Shown here: one piece after another, positions 51,214-63,474 of the stretch
How positions within the stretch are numbered: position 1 is the stretch's first letter
How the letters are laid out: the number at the start of each line of letters is the position of its first letter
Notes under the pieces: generated by a model
Database searches by the model: none
What the model was told of the DNA's origin: nothing
The model's input: only the letters and a program-made list of their open reading frames with translations
DNA from: Erpobdella octoculata
Taxonomy: Eukaryota; Annelida; Clitellata; Hirudinida; Erpobdellidae
Assembly (NCBI GenBank): GCA_963978895.1
Contig: OZ022240.1
Coordinates: forward strand, 16,908,217 to 16,972,216
Reading direction: 5' to 3'
Length of the DNA: 64,000 nucleotides
Position numbers and translations under genes: made by a program

Positions 51214-52447
51214 CAGGGACGTAAATTGGGGGGGGCAGGGGGGGGCATTTGCCCCCCCCTGATTTTCAAAATTTGAATTTTTTTACCTAGAGTTTACTAT
51301 ATCATATGTTAATTTTAACTTTACTTAACCTCGTGATGATTCAATGCGTATTGGAATTCTTTTTGCGTGTGTAGACAATTTTATATCTTAGCTCGATGCT
51401 AGATTTACCAATAACTGCAGAGTAATAATTTGTGTATCAGTGTTGGTCCAAAGATTAGCTGTTTTCTGTGCCAAAATACAATCAGCGAACTCGTGGAATT
51501 TTACCCTATTAGTGGTATTGATACGATGTTGATTCCCTCACAGTTGTCTACTTCAAAGTTATTATTTATTACACAAAAAAAAACAAAATTATACCCACCA
51601 TATTTTGGACATCTTTTTTACAAACTTTTATTTAGGTTACAATCTCTGTTTGTTTGTGTGTGTGTGTCTTTCTCTGTACGCAAATCTTGCAAGTGAAATT
51701 TAACCAGCATTTTGACTAGCTAGGAAGTTGAAACTTTCAGCATAGCTTTATATTTGATGAAAATACATGATTCAATTTAAAAAAAAAACTTTGAACATCT
51801 TTTGCATTTCTAAATTGAATGTATTTGAAATCAAAGTTTGTGTTGAAAAACTCGTTTTTCCTTTACTTGCTTTACTGCAATATGATTAAATCATTCACCC
51901 CCCTTATACCCAGTGGCGCGTGGCGAATCCAGAATTTTCTGGTGGGGGATTCACTTCAGAATTTTTTTTATATTCTCTTCCAAAAAGCTGATAACCGGTA
52001 AAGGGTAGTCGTAAGTATTTTCCAAAATTTTTTTCAAAGACTTCCAATTTCTCTTCCCAAAAAAGCTGCGGTCGTTTTCCAAAAACAAGGTATTATACCC
52101 AAAAAATTTCAATTGATACTCTGATGGGAGATGCATTTCCCCATCCCTCTCTGCTTGTACCTACGTATTTATATAAATGTAAAAGGTAATGTGTGTGTGA
52201 GAGCATTCGTTCATCACATCCAAGCCGCAGGAGCAATTTTAACAACATTTGGCATGCAGGTAACTTCATTGATAAGAAAATTTTGAAAAATTACAAAAAA
52301 ATCTGTTACTTCTTTGACGTTTCATTGGCAAAAACGAGACAAAACTAAGCACAAAAACCCGGACAACACCGGGTAACCCTGTCAAAAAACTATATAATGG
52401 CGGGAAAATTTTGCCCCCCCCTGGAAAATGCTGAATTTACGTCCCTG
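51214..52447. mobile_element. hAT-type non-autonomous element, 1.23 kb
   Basis: Perfect 14-bp TIRs CAGGGACGTAAATT (51214-51227 and, inverted, 52434-52447), flanked by a perfect 8-bp duplication ATTAAAAC (51206-51213 and 52448-52455). The interior holds a dispersed-repeat copy (51605-51870) and a Helitron-like hairpin segment near 52360. No transposase. It lies about 195 bp upstream of the iRhom ATG, so it is probably in or near that gene's promoter. The copy at 28394-29735 is its inverted relative. Confidence 0.88.
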
Positions 52448-52535
52448 ATTAAAACTACAACATTTAACTGCGTCGGGGCTATGGCCTGCCGCTTCTTCAC
52501 GACGGGCCCCCACACACCGTCGTGGGTGTAATATC

Positions 52536-52828
52536 GGTCACAAAATGAGCTGAGCGGGAGAGTGAGCGGAAATAAGAACTGGAGAATGAGCGGGAGCGGG
52601 AAAGCAAGCGGGGACAGAAAAGCAACCGAGATCGAAAGAGCGAGCGGGAGAGGGAGAACGACCGGGAACGGGAGAGCAAGCGGGAGCGGGAACGCGACTG
52701 GGAACGGGAGAGCAAGCACAAACGGAAAAGCGACCGGGAGCGGGAGAACAAGCGGTAGAAAAACGGGAGCGAAAGAAAACCGATAGAAAAACTTCTAAAA
52801 ATCCCGGGCAACGCGGGTACCCCGCTAA
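52536..52828 (+). mobile_element. Helitron 3' part ending CTAA
   Basis: CACAAAATGAGC, a GGGAGCGGGAA-type minisatellite and the 3' hairpin CCCGGGCAACGCGGGTACCC lead to CTAA (52825-52828) followed by T. The 5' terminal section is missing. Confidence 0.7.
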
Positions 52829-53221
52829 TTGACATATAACAGACGAACAGTGACATTTTTATTGATATAGATTTGTATTTACAGTTCGAAAAACAATGAT
52901 AAGTTAATACACAAAGATTTTTGAGAGGACAAAATAAGGGCGCATGACGTTGATCCCCCATAATTCAGCGACTGGCTACAACTTACAACCTTCTCAGGTC
53001 ATCAGTTTTTTTAAGGAAAAAGTTTTAGAGTTTTGAATTGTTTTTTGGAAAAAGTGTTTAAGGCTCTGAAATTCTTTGGAAAAAGTATCCATACTACACC
53101 CCACCTTCTGGCTATTAACTCTTTTCTATTTTGGGAGGAAAAGTATAGCATTACAAAGATAAAATTTTAAATTCCACGGGTTTAAAAGTAAGTTTACCCC
53201 CCCCCCCATTTTATGGCAGGG

Positions 53222-53260
53222 GCGTCATTTCAGCAATACCTGTATTTCTGAAATGACGCA
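53222..53260. repeat. Short perfect hairpin
   Basis: GCGTCATTTCAG and its exact reverse complement CTGAAATGACGC, separated by about 14 bp. Confidence 0.85.
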
Positions 53261-53461
53261 TCTGCCATCGACGGTAATGAAACGGAAGATGGTGATGTTT
53301 TAACGTCAGAAATAATGTCAGGAAGCATTACAAACCGGCTATGTTCTAAATTAAAAAAAAACTGGAAAGCCACACGTTTTTGTCAAAAAAAAGTTATTTT
53401 TCATTTAATTTCAAGCAAGTAGCTATAAGTAAATGGAGCAGTTTTTTCTTTCCAGAACAAT

Positions 53462-53746
53462 GATCAAACTAGCGAAAAATTCAAATATTTTTGTTTTTCT
53501 TTTGTTGGTTTGCATGTGTTAAATATAAAGAATGAAGAAAACAAGAAAAATAGATGAAGATTTAAATTTTGAGTGAGTAGACCTATGGAGACGAGTGCCT
53601 CAAGTGCGTGTCTCGTTTCCATAGGTCTACTCACTCAAAATTTAATTATTCATCTATTTTTTCTTGTTTTCTTCATTCTTTATATTTAACACATGCAAAC
53701 CAACAAAAGAAAAACAAAAATATTTGAATTTTTCGCTAGTTTGATC
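53462..53746. mobile_element. Foldback element, 285-bp near-perfect palindrome
   Basis: The left arm starts GATCAAACTAGCGAAAAATT and the right arm ends with its reverse complement. The arms (about 135 bp each) pair almost completely, including TTTGAGTGAGTAGACCTATGG near the tip, leaving a loop of about 13 bp around 53597-53610. It fits a foldback/MITE. No target duplication was identified. Confidence 0.85.
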
Positions 53747-54059
53747 GCCTGTGATAATATGCTATTCATACAGGAGCGAGTCCAAAAAAGGTGATTTATT
53801 TTTAAATTTTACAGAATGTGGCGATATCAGGTAATTACAAGCATATTTTTCTGATTACAAATATTTAATTTATTTGCTTGTCAATAGCGTTTGCACGATG
53901 AAGGGGTTTTTGATCAGTTAGCCGCCCCACTATTTATATATATATATATATTAAAAAAACGTTTTATCCTGTTTGAAAAACAGCAAATGGTTAGTTTGAG
54001 TAAAAGGCAAATTTTCAATCGGTAATCTCGGAATCCCAAAAAAGCCGGAATTTGTAATC

Positions 54060-54665
<606 letters not shown>

Positions 54666-55088
54666 AAGGGAAGGTGAAAGAAAGAGGCGAGGTAAAAATG
54701 AGAAAATTAGAGAGACAAAAAATGAAAGCGAGAGAGCGTGCAAGTTAGCCTGGCGACAAGCTGGAGACATACTTTTGAAACTATGAGTTGGGCTAGCGAC
54801 TAGTTGGGTGGCGACAAGTTGTCTCGGAAACTAGTTCGCTGGCGACTAGTTGGCCTGTAACCGACGATGTGATTCGAAACGACTAAAAGATGTTGAAAAA
54901 GGCCAATTCTAAGATGGATGAAAAGGTGAAAAACTTTCCAAAAGATTAAGATATTTTAGGTCATAGTAAAAAAGTTACAATGTTCTACTTTGGAAAATAT
55001 TCAGGAAAACAAGCAAGAAATTGCAATAAAACATCGGATTTGGAATTTTTACCAATTGAGACCATTCTTTCCGAACCGATGTTATGAG

Positions 55089-55404
55089 CCAGGGACGTCA
55101 TTTCAGCAAAACCTTGGAAGGGCCAGCATGTTCTCAGGGCTCACCATTTTTTCAACAACAAAAAAATATTTTTCTTGTCAAAAAAGCTGATGTCAGGCGC
55201 CATATTTTACCGTCATAGGGGGCCCACCAATCTATAAAAAAAAGGCCCGCTCAAACCTCTGAAACTTCAACTGTACACTTCTCAGGCTATTTTTGGGGCC
55301 CCATTTCTTTCTTTTTTTTTTGGGAGCCCAGAACTACGTCAGGGGCTCACTGAAAAGTTAAGGAAGCAATACCCTCTTCTTTCCCTCCCTCATAGACGTC
55401 CCTT
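55089..55404. mobile_element. Small CAGGGACGT-ended element
   Basis: Left end CAGGGACGTCATTTCAGC and right end ACGTCCCTTG suggest short TIRs. The flanking octamers TTATGAGC and TATGATTC do not clearly match. The interior is shared with 39985-40160. Confidence 0.55.
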
Positions 55405-56020
55405 GTATGATTCTGGTCGAGATATAGCATAAGCGAACTTTGATTCAAGAGATTCTTGAATGAAAAACAACTCGTAGGTTACCTCACCTACTTCCGCTTT
55501 CGCGGTGGACATGCTCAGGCCGCACTGTCGAAATGCGAGAGCTATCATTATTATCGACGACTATAGAGTGTGATTGGCGGCAGGCGCCTGTCTTTTTTTG
55601 AAGAAAAATCGGATGGGCAGGTGATTAAATATTTTAAAATGTCGGAAATGTCAAAAATCATTGCAAGACAGCTTATTATTTAGTTATGTATATGTGTGTT
55701 TGTATACGTCTGGTTACAATGTTCCTTATTGAAGAAAAAAGGTTTGGCTTGTGATTAATTATTTGTAGTCAAAAATGTCGAAAACAATTGCTAGACAGCC
55801 TATTTAGTTATATGTATGTGCGTTTGCATGTCTGGTTATGATTGTTTTAAGATGGGCACTTAGTTTAACCACATGAGTCACCGTCCCTGATCCAGTGAGT
55901 GAGTGAGTGCGGCTGGGACATTGTACCTACCTATTATTAGATGGAACAGGGGAAATAGAACCGTCCTCAGTTGCTCGCTCTTTAAAATGTCACTTTTCCA
56001 GTGCTCTGGCTGCAATCGCC

Positions 56021-56558
56021 GACCTCTACCCACTCCACGGCCACATGAAGCAGAGATTTATTCCTCTTTAGAGATGTTTGTAATTGGGGTGTTACGAAGT
56101 TACGATCATCTCCATATATGTCTCGCTTTGTTGTAGTTCGTGACTTGAATGGCTTCATTGGTGGATTTGTCGCTTTTTACACATGCCGAACTTAGTCCGG
56201 TAGCCATCATATTAAAAAAAAATCGGTATTCTCATCTCAAGCTCTTTTATCACGACAAGGTCGAGAACATTTGTCAAGAACCATGCAGGGACCTCTACCC
56301 ACTCCACGGCCACATGAAGCAGAGATTTATTCCTCTTTAGAGATGTTTGTAATTGGGGTGTTACGAAGTTACGATCATCTCCATATATGTCTCGTTTTGT
56401 TGTAGTTCGTGACTTGAATGGCTTCATTGGTGGATTTGTCGCTTTTTACACATGCCGAACTTAGTCCGGTAGCCATCATATTAAAAAAAAATCGGTATTC
56501 TCATCTCAAGTTCTTTTATCACGACAAGGTCGAGAACATTTGTCAAGAACCATGCAGG
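56021..56558 (+). repeat. 269-bp recent tandem duplication
   Basis: Two units, 56021-56289 and 56290-56558, both starting GACCTCTACCCACTCCACGG. I found only two substitutions (C/T near 56131/56395 and 56242/56511). The ORFs in it are not recognisable. Confidence 0.9.
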
Positions 56559-56987
56559 GACCGAAGACTTTTATGAAAAGTATTCGAGAAAACACAAGTA
56601 GATGGAAAAAATAAGATTTAGCCGCCTATGATAATTGCTTAGTAAAGAATGATTTGACTCGAAGACAAGTAAAAAAAACTATCTAAGAGAAGTATAAATG
56701 CAGAACTATAATATATATTTTTCCTAATTAGCAACTGAAATTTTATCGTGAAGGATGTGCCAAATTTTAATGAAATCGTTATAAACATAACATATCATAA
56801 CGGAAATAAATTACTTCAAATTTATGAAATACGATATCATAGATATGCACACAATATATTTGTATTTACACCGCTGTTGTTGCGCTACGCTAGCCTGCTG
56901 TGTTCTGGCCTAGCTTTTACCTAGGGAAGTTTCATTAACATAAATACGAAAAAGGCGTTCAAACAAGGTTCCAGTCAATTTAAAGAA

Positions 56988-57902
56988 ATGGACGCTTTGA
57001 GACAACAAGTTATGGTGAATCAGTTTGCTTATGTGACGGGATGTCGTACAGAACAGGCCCATCAGTATTTAGTTTCTACAAATTGGCATTTTGACGTAAG
57101 TTTTGCTAAGTTGAGCCCTGTATTCTCGGTGTTTGTAAACAAAAGATGACTGGGTGCTATATTTGGCCTACCTTCTAAATATACGCAGCGTCTCGTAAAA
57201 CTCGGTCACTCATCTTTGATGCAATTGTATTTCAAACTTCACGACATTTATGTTTGTTTTATATACAAAAATATTCGATCAAATTTAATTTGAATTTGTA
57301 AATTTTCGTAGCTCCACTATTCACCACACTATTCACTAGTATTTACACTCATTTCATAATGAATTTCGTGCATCAGTAGCTTTTGTCTTTTAACGTAGTG
57401 CTGCTACAGGCTTATTATTATGGTTATTGAATTTATTATTGTGATATTAGACGGCTCTGAGCCAGTTCTTTGAGGAGGCATCAGTCCCATCTGGTCATGA
57501 CTCCAACAATTCTGCTTGCCACTTTCAAGTAAGACTGACTTGCATTATACAAACTTACATTTTGTTTTTTATCGATGGTATGTGAATATTTTGTTCCTCC
57601 ATAAAACAATCAATTTCATTTAGTAAATATGTTCATTTAAAATGTGTATCAAGTCGATTCATGATGCTTGGTCTAGAGAAAACATGCAATGGTTACATTC
57701 AATTTTTTATTTTTTCCAGGTTTCAACACCAACTAACACTCCAGTAACTCCTCCAAGTTTTCCAGACACTCTTGCCTCTTTTGCGAAACTCCTGAATTCA
57801 ACAGAAAAGTTGAAGACCTCATCAACTACCGTTCTACCGTCGGCACCTCAGGGAACTGGTCTCCAACCTCAGTTCAGTGCTCAATTACACCGACCCCAGT
57901 GA
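56988..57902 (+). CDS. UBALD: UBA-like domain-containing protein (UBALD family)
   Basis: Small cytosolic/nuclear protein family of poorly known function (UBALD1/2, formerly FAM100). Exons 56988-57095, 57451-57528 and 57720-57902 join in phase 0 with GT/AG junctions to give 122 aa. Residues 1-55 form the UBA-like fold (MDALRQQVMVNQFAYVTGCR, then NWHFDTALSQFFEE). Residues about 65-85 carry the family signature TPTNTPVTPPSFPDTLASFA. The C-terminus is shorter than in vertebrates and ends LHRPQ. The start matches the family's MDELRHQVM region, without the extra vertebrate N-terminal residues. There is no transmembrane segment. The downstream ORF at 57877-58059 overlaps the stop and lies in the 3'UTR; I do not regard it as real. 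Confidence 0.9.
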
Positions 57903-60180
57903 TCTTTTAAGTCCTCGTTCTATCATCTCAGTCATTTTCATGGTCTATCTGGTTCATCAGATGGCAGCTAGTATGTATGAAGCTCATCAAATTTTCTCAG
58001 TTATCTTCATCATCACCACTTCATTTGTTATCATTTCACTTTTGACTGAAACAAGATGATCATGGATCAAATAACGTGTTTTTACTTTTTACTGGCTGGT
58101 TTTGTTTCTAGATAGATATAATAGGTTATGTAGTGCAGCTCGAAGTCATATTTTTATGGTTATTTGTTTGAACTTGCATGTAAGTCGACATTCGATTTTT
58201 AGTGTGATTTGTTTAACCCGATTCAGTTTTTAAACTTTGTGCATGAAATTTAACTGATTTTATACTGTGCAAGAATTGGAATTCTGTTGGGCAGATTTGT
58301 GATTGTAAATATTGCTAGATTGGTATGATATTTAAAATTAAATGTTTTTTTGTGAGTGCTGCTATGCTAACTTTAAATTATTAAATCATGAATAAGACTG
58401 GTTATTTAGCTTTTACAATATTGTGTTCATTAGTTACATAAACTGTAAAAGCATGAAAGATCTTTAGCTACGTAATAAGCTGCATAATTTTTTTCAAGTT
58501 TTATTATACAGACAATACAAATTTATAGTTTATTGAGTTATGTTTTGTTACTTAAGTATGTGATTTGGTAAATTTTGAACTTCCTGCATCGACCTTACAG
58601 GAAGACAAGCTGCATTCATGTCATTGTCACCCCAATGTAGGATAAAATCTTCAAAACAAATTACTATTTAGCTAGTATGGTCCTGCATTTTCTTTGTGCT
58701 CTCAGGCACAAAAACTGTTGACAGATGTTACCTACATTTTCTTAGAATCTAATTTTTAACGATTAATTTACATCTAATCAATGTGATGTTTTAGATTGAG
58801 ACCCTCTCAGTGATTTGCTTAGCATGTACTTAAGTTGTCAAAAGTCTTTTGGCTCATGTTTTAGGTCTTTTGTATAGTTCTATGACAATTCGTCGCTGAA
58901 AAACGGGTAATTCAGTGCGGACAATTCGTTGCAAACCAAACCTATACAAATTGCCCTTGAAGCCAATAAACTGGGATTTGATCATTTTTCATATGACATC
59001 TGGGACTGCTACCAAGCTGTCTGTGATGACATTCCTTGTACTAACAACGCAGTTGAAGGATGGCACATTACATTTGAAGCATTTGCACAGACGGTTTAAA
59101 TTGCACGTCCAACACTATCGTGGTTAGTAGTGAAACTACAAAAAGAACAAAACATCAACCAAATGAAGGTTGAGCGTAGCGTATGCTTGCAGGTGAAAAT
59201 CTTCCTCTGAGATTTGAATCTTCGATTGTGTTCTGTTGTGATGGATTATGAGAATTGTTCATCAATTGATTATTTGTGGGGATGCAGCCATAACACAAAT
59301 TTAATATATTAACTCTTGCAGACATCTGTTTATGTTAATATTATAATATTCTGATCTATCAACACTTGATAATAATTAAAGGACCATTCATATATTACAT
59401 ACGCACCGAGGTGGAGGGGGTGTGTCACAAGTAAATGATGTAGAGACAAGTGGCCCAAAGATCTGTCATAAGGATTTTTAGCTTTTCTCGGAATTATTAT
59501 TTTGAACAACAAACAATATATAATAAATATACTAACTATTAATAAACAATGGTCCGTTTTTCTGCAAAGATTTGAAATGATACCCCTGATTAACCTGAAC
59601 TATTAGAGTCAACTTCCCAAAGGAGTTACCTACGTGATGCCTGTTATTTTGCCTGGGATCCCTGGCATAGAAGTAGAAGATTCTGCTCTGCTGTACCACC
59701 CGTACCTCACGAAATCTCCGCTGGCGTCCAATTGGCAACGCATCAAGTCTATAGTAAATAACCACATAAATTTTTAGCCCATGTTTTTTGATGTAAACTG
59801 AATTGTTTGAATTAACGACTTTTCTGACTTTAGTCAATTTGGACGGTATTGGTTGATGGAGGTTCATATAGGTAAGCTTTTATAATGTTTTTTTTGTCAC
59901 ACCACCAGTTCGCTCTACAACGCGGTGTCACGACAAAACGTTCAGAGACAAAATGTTCCCAACAAAACGTTCACGACAAAACACTCCCGACAAAATAAAC
60001 AAAAACAAAACTGTCACAGTAAGATATTCACACTCTGAAACACTTTTTTGTTGTATTATGTCGAGAGCTCCTGCAAACTAATTTCTGAGCCCCGCAATTA
60101 GATGTGTAGGTACCTAGTAGTTACCTATCAGCACCTTTGTAATGTCCGCTAATGCTAATGTCTCCTTTCTAATTTTTTCC
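57903..60180. other. UBALD 3'UTR and intergenic, no gene seen
   Basis: The probable 3'UTR of UBALD extends into AT-rich sequence. A minus-strand ORF at 59532-59867 has no family I recognise. At 59930-60000 there are four or five imperfect CGACAAAACGTTC-type repeats. Confidence 0.5.
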
Positions 60181-60199
60181 TTCTAACTAAAACCATGGA

Positions 60200-61660
60200 G
60201 TATAAAGGAGGAGAGCACTCGTCCCAAATAAAAACATAGATTTCGTGAAACAGTCAGTGAAGATAGTCGCTTGGCGGCGTTAAAAACAGTGGTGGCCCTA
60301 AACTTTCATTATTTTGATTGCGTTTCAGCTGTGAAGTGAACAGTTCATCGACGATCGTGAGCTTTTTAGTGGATTAACTGTCAACATTTTAGGTAATTAT
60401 TACTTCTGTTGATGTGATAACATATTTGTCGTCCGTTTTAGTTATTTTTCTGATTATTTTGGTTATTTAAAGCCGTAAACATGGTCAAATGCTGGATAGT
60501 TGGATGTACCAGTGGATACGGCAGCAAGGAAAAACGATCCAGGATTGTTTAGAAGTATGTTCGCCGTTTTCATTCATACATAAAATATGTTTTTCACTAA
60601 TGATCTCTGTTTTACAGCAATATTTTGGCATCATCCGGACTTCCGGAGGTGACAGTGACAGCCCTACTTTGACGTCATTTCTCCAGCTCAACCGACTTTT
60701 TTCAATGTACTACCAAACCCGTCATGTGTTGCGAGGTAGCATTGTTGATAATGAAGAAATGCCTGAGCTTCTGGCATCATATAAAAATATGCTGAAAACA
60801 GAGAAAAATGAAATGGTAAAGAAGCGGGATGAAGCCAAAGAAGAAATGATACAGATATTGAGAGAAGCTCTCAAAATAGCCATGGAAGATGACGACAAAG
60901 ATTATTGCAGTGAATCTTTTGTACTTAATGCAATCATCTATCACATGACGACGTACATGGTGAGGAAGATGTGGATCGCATCCGCCCGTCATAATCATAC
61001 CTGCTCGGAGTGCGTTACATCAGTAGACGTCGACCCAAAGTTGCTGCCTCTCAATTTTACTGCCGATAATTTCACTGATTTAAAGAACAAAGGAGGACTT
61101 ACATTTGCTTCTACCAACATGTTTAGATTAATTAAACAGGTTGAGGAGGACGTTATACAATTAGCGGTTCAACGAGGCAAGTTTTTCGTAAACGATGCTT
61201 TCGAGAATGTCCTGTACTTGATTACAGCTTAGGAATTGCCTCTGGTTGGCTGCGACGAATACCGCATCACTTTCACTACAAATTTCATTTATGATTATTT
61301 GTTAAATTGCTTTACACAACTAAATAAGCTCAAAATTCAAGAAATGTGTGAGAAAAAAAAAGAAAAAGGAAGGGGTTTGCCAAAATGTCCAAAATGTAAA
61401 GAGATAGTTTATTGTATACCGTAAATTTTTATTATATTTTAAATAAATAAATGAAAATGTTAATAGATGCTTTGTTATTTGTTGATTATTGTACAATGTT
61501 AAGTTATTGTCAAAATAAAGTTTTTTCAATGTAAATATGAGATTTTGGTCAGCTATACAGTATGCATGCTTTGTCAAGTAAGGCGCTAGTGTTTTTAGCG
61601 CCACCAAGCAAGAATCTTCATGATGGTTTCACAAAACTCACGGGAGAGTGCTCTCCTTTT
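60200..61660 (+). mobile_element. P-like element, internally deleted
   Basis: Inverted ends: left AGTATAAAGGAGGAGAGCAC (60198), right (reverse complement) AGTATAAAAAAAGGAGAGCA, both continuing CTC.TCCC and, after a gap, TTTGTGAAAC or TTCGTGAAAC. No clean 8-bp TSD was found. The interior keeps the first exon of a THAP domain and a C-terminal transposase ORF, with the catalytic core missing. Confidence 0.65.
60481..61232 (+). pseudogene. THAP/P-element transposase remnant
   Basis: The ATG at 60481 starts MVKCWIVGCTSGYGSKEKRS, the N-terminal zinc-ligand pair of a THAP domain, stopped by a TAG at 60550. A separate frame, open to 61232, carries YFGIIRTSGGDSDSPTLTSF, then LQLNRLFSMY, the conserved P-transposase block that normally precedes the C-terminus. 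A helical stretch and HTCSECVTSVDVDPKLLPL, then LKNKGGLTFASTNMFRLIKQ, follow, again typical of P transposases. The catalytic RNase-H-like core is missing. The 247-aa ORF is open from 60489, but its own first Met is out of frame with the THAP start, so expression would need splicing or internal initiation. Confidence 0.7.
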
Positions 61661-61669
61661 TTTATACTA

Positions 61670-62800
61670 CATGCTAAAACTGTGAATCAGTGTTCCTACT
61701 GTCCCAGAGACTAAAATAACCAAATAACATTTTCAAACCACTTTGAAAACCCATTATTAGCAGCGGGGGATCCAGGATTTTTTTAAAAGGGGGGGACCCA
61801 CACATTTTTCTAGTTTTTCAAAATTTTGATAACTGGCGTTATGCAACTCGTTGTAGGATATCTTGAATTTTTTATTCAGTAAAACCAAATAAAAAAAGAT
61901 TTTTAAAATACCACGTTTTTGTGAACTAAAAAAGAAAATAAAATTTTCTGGGTTGTGTTAGAAATATTTTGATGTAGGCATGCATTAATTTTGGACATTC
62001 GTATAACGAACAACGAACAAGCCATAATTTTTAAAACTTCAAACGTGGGGCGCCTTTTATAATTATATTCCAAAAAGCGGGTCTATGCAGATAGTTAGTT
62101 TGAGTAAAACTAATGAATGCCTCCATCGAGATATTGCGGACAACCAGACAAGAAAGGAAGTTAAGAACAACGTGGTAAAAAAATAGAAATACAACTTTGT
62201 GTTTACCTTCTTTTTCTCTTTTTTTCTTTTTTAAACTTAATAGTATCTGAAACATGTTTAAACACACATACACACAAAATATTAATTAGTATTCATTTGG
62301 AAAGTCATGTTTATTTAACAAGTTTATCTAATTTTCTTTTCTTGCTGCAGTTTTCATTTTTCTCATTCAATTCTTTCACATAGTTTTTTGATATGCAGTT
62401 CAAAAACTTGGAACTTATAAATTCTTTAAGAATGTGATTAGCTGCACAGAAGTTTTTTTCTATCAAAAAAGAATCATCCACTAGCAATCTGTCAACTATT
62501 TTTATAAAAAGTTCTTTATGTTTTGCAGTGATATCATTCTTATTTTTGTGTCACTTTTCACCACTTGTCTTATAAAAATAAAATTTCCTCTTGCCATTTG
62601 ACGAATCTACCCAAATCGTGATTCAATCGGATCAGACTGGAAATGACCGAGGAGAATAAACTTGAAGTCCATTGTACTCAATAAATAATTGCAACAGTCA
62701 GCAGTTGCTGAACATGTCTGGCTTGAAAACTGCAATTAATCTTGTTCTAAATACTTTGCTTCGATAAATAGTGGTTTAATCTGTTCTATAGTTTTAGACA
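61670..62800. other. Intergenic, TE debris
   Basis: A block near 62041 (ACGTGGGGCGCCTTTTA, then AGTTTGAGTAAAAC) is shared with 24714-24790, so another repeat family is present. Nothing coding is supported. Confidence 0.5.
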
Positions 62801-62825
62801 TTACGTTTATAATTGTTTACTAAGC

Positions 62826-63434
62826 ATGGCAAAGTCACTTACAGCGGATTCTCTCAAACTCATTTTAAGTTCGGTCATGAAACAAGCAAACGAAAACTCA
62901 AATTTACTAATGAAGCAACTAAACGATCACATGAGTAAAATGATGGAGACATTTTCAAACATGATGCAAATATTGGTCTCTCAAATCACCAAAACCATGT
63001 CTGAAACCCTCAACTAGATGACGAAAGTCATCATGACCAGACTTGAGGCGCTCGAGCGGGCTATTCCAGCCCGCCCTCCAAGCATGGATTTATCATCTAT
63101 CAAAAATGTCATGTGGGATATTGAGAAAGAAAAATTTGAGAAAACCAAACGTTCCAAAAACGTCATAATCTCCGGTTTGCCACCTCAGTCTTCAATTAAC
63201 GATGATAGGCTCATTCAAGATTTTATTGAGCTAAACCTCACCATCAATCCTGCTGTCGACAACGTTCGCCGACTTGGAAAGGAACCTGCAAATACCAGAC
63301 TCTGTGTCACTCTAACAAATTCTGAAGCAGTGTCTGATCTAATTTCCTCGTCTCGGGTCCTCCGACTGTCGACCGATCCTTTTATCAGGAAAGTGTTTAT
63401 AAATCTAACTCCTAGAGAGGCCGAAGCTGCTTAA
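62826..63434 (+). pseudogene. LINE ORF1 protein with one in-frame stop
   Basis: Starts MAKSLTADSLKLILSSVMKQ, then heptad-like, methionine-rich coiled coil (KQLNDHMSKMMETFSNMMQI). An in-frame TAG at 63015-63017 interrupts it, after which the frame continues MTKVIMTRLEALERAIPARP. An RRM-like core follows (RSKNVIISGLPPQSSINDDR, then NVRRLGKEPANTRLCVTLTN), ending RKVFINLTPREAEAA. Coiled coil plus RRM is the usual layout of LINE ORF1 RNA-binding proteins. The stop may be a recent mutation or a readthrough site. Confidence 0.75.
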
Positions 63435-63474
63435 CTGAGATGTGAAAAGAGATCTAAGACGGCCCAGGAAACAG

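Noticed and set aside
57877..58059. 60-aa hydrophobic ORF after UBALD
   Set aside because: Overlaps the UBALD stop in another frame and lies in its probable 3'UTR; no homologue recognised.
59532..59867. Minus-strand 111-aa ORF
   Set aside because: No family recognised, no splice or promoter support; could be an exon of an unseen gene, but the sequence alone does not support it.
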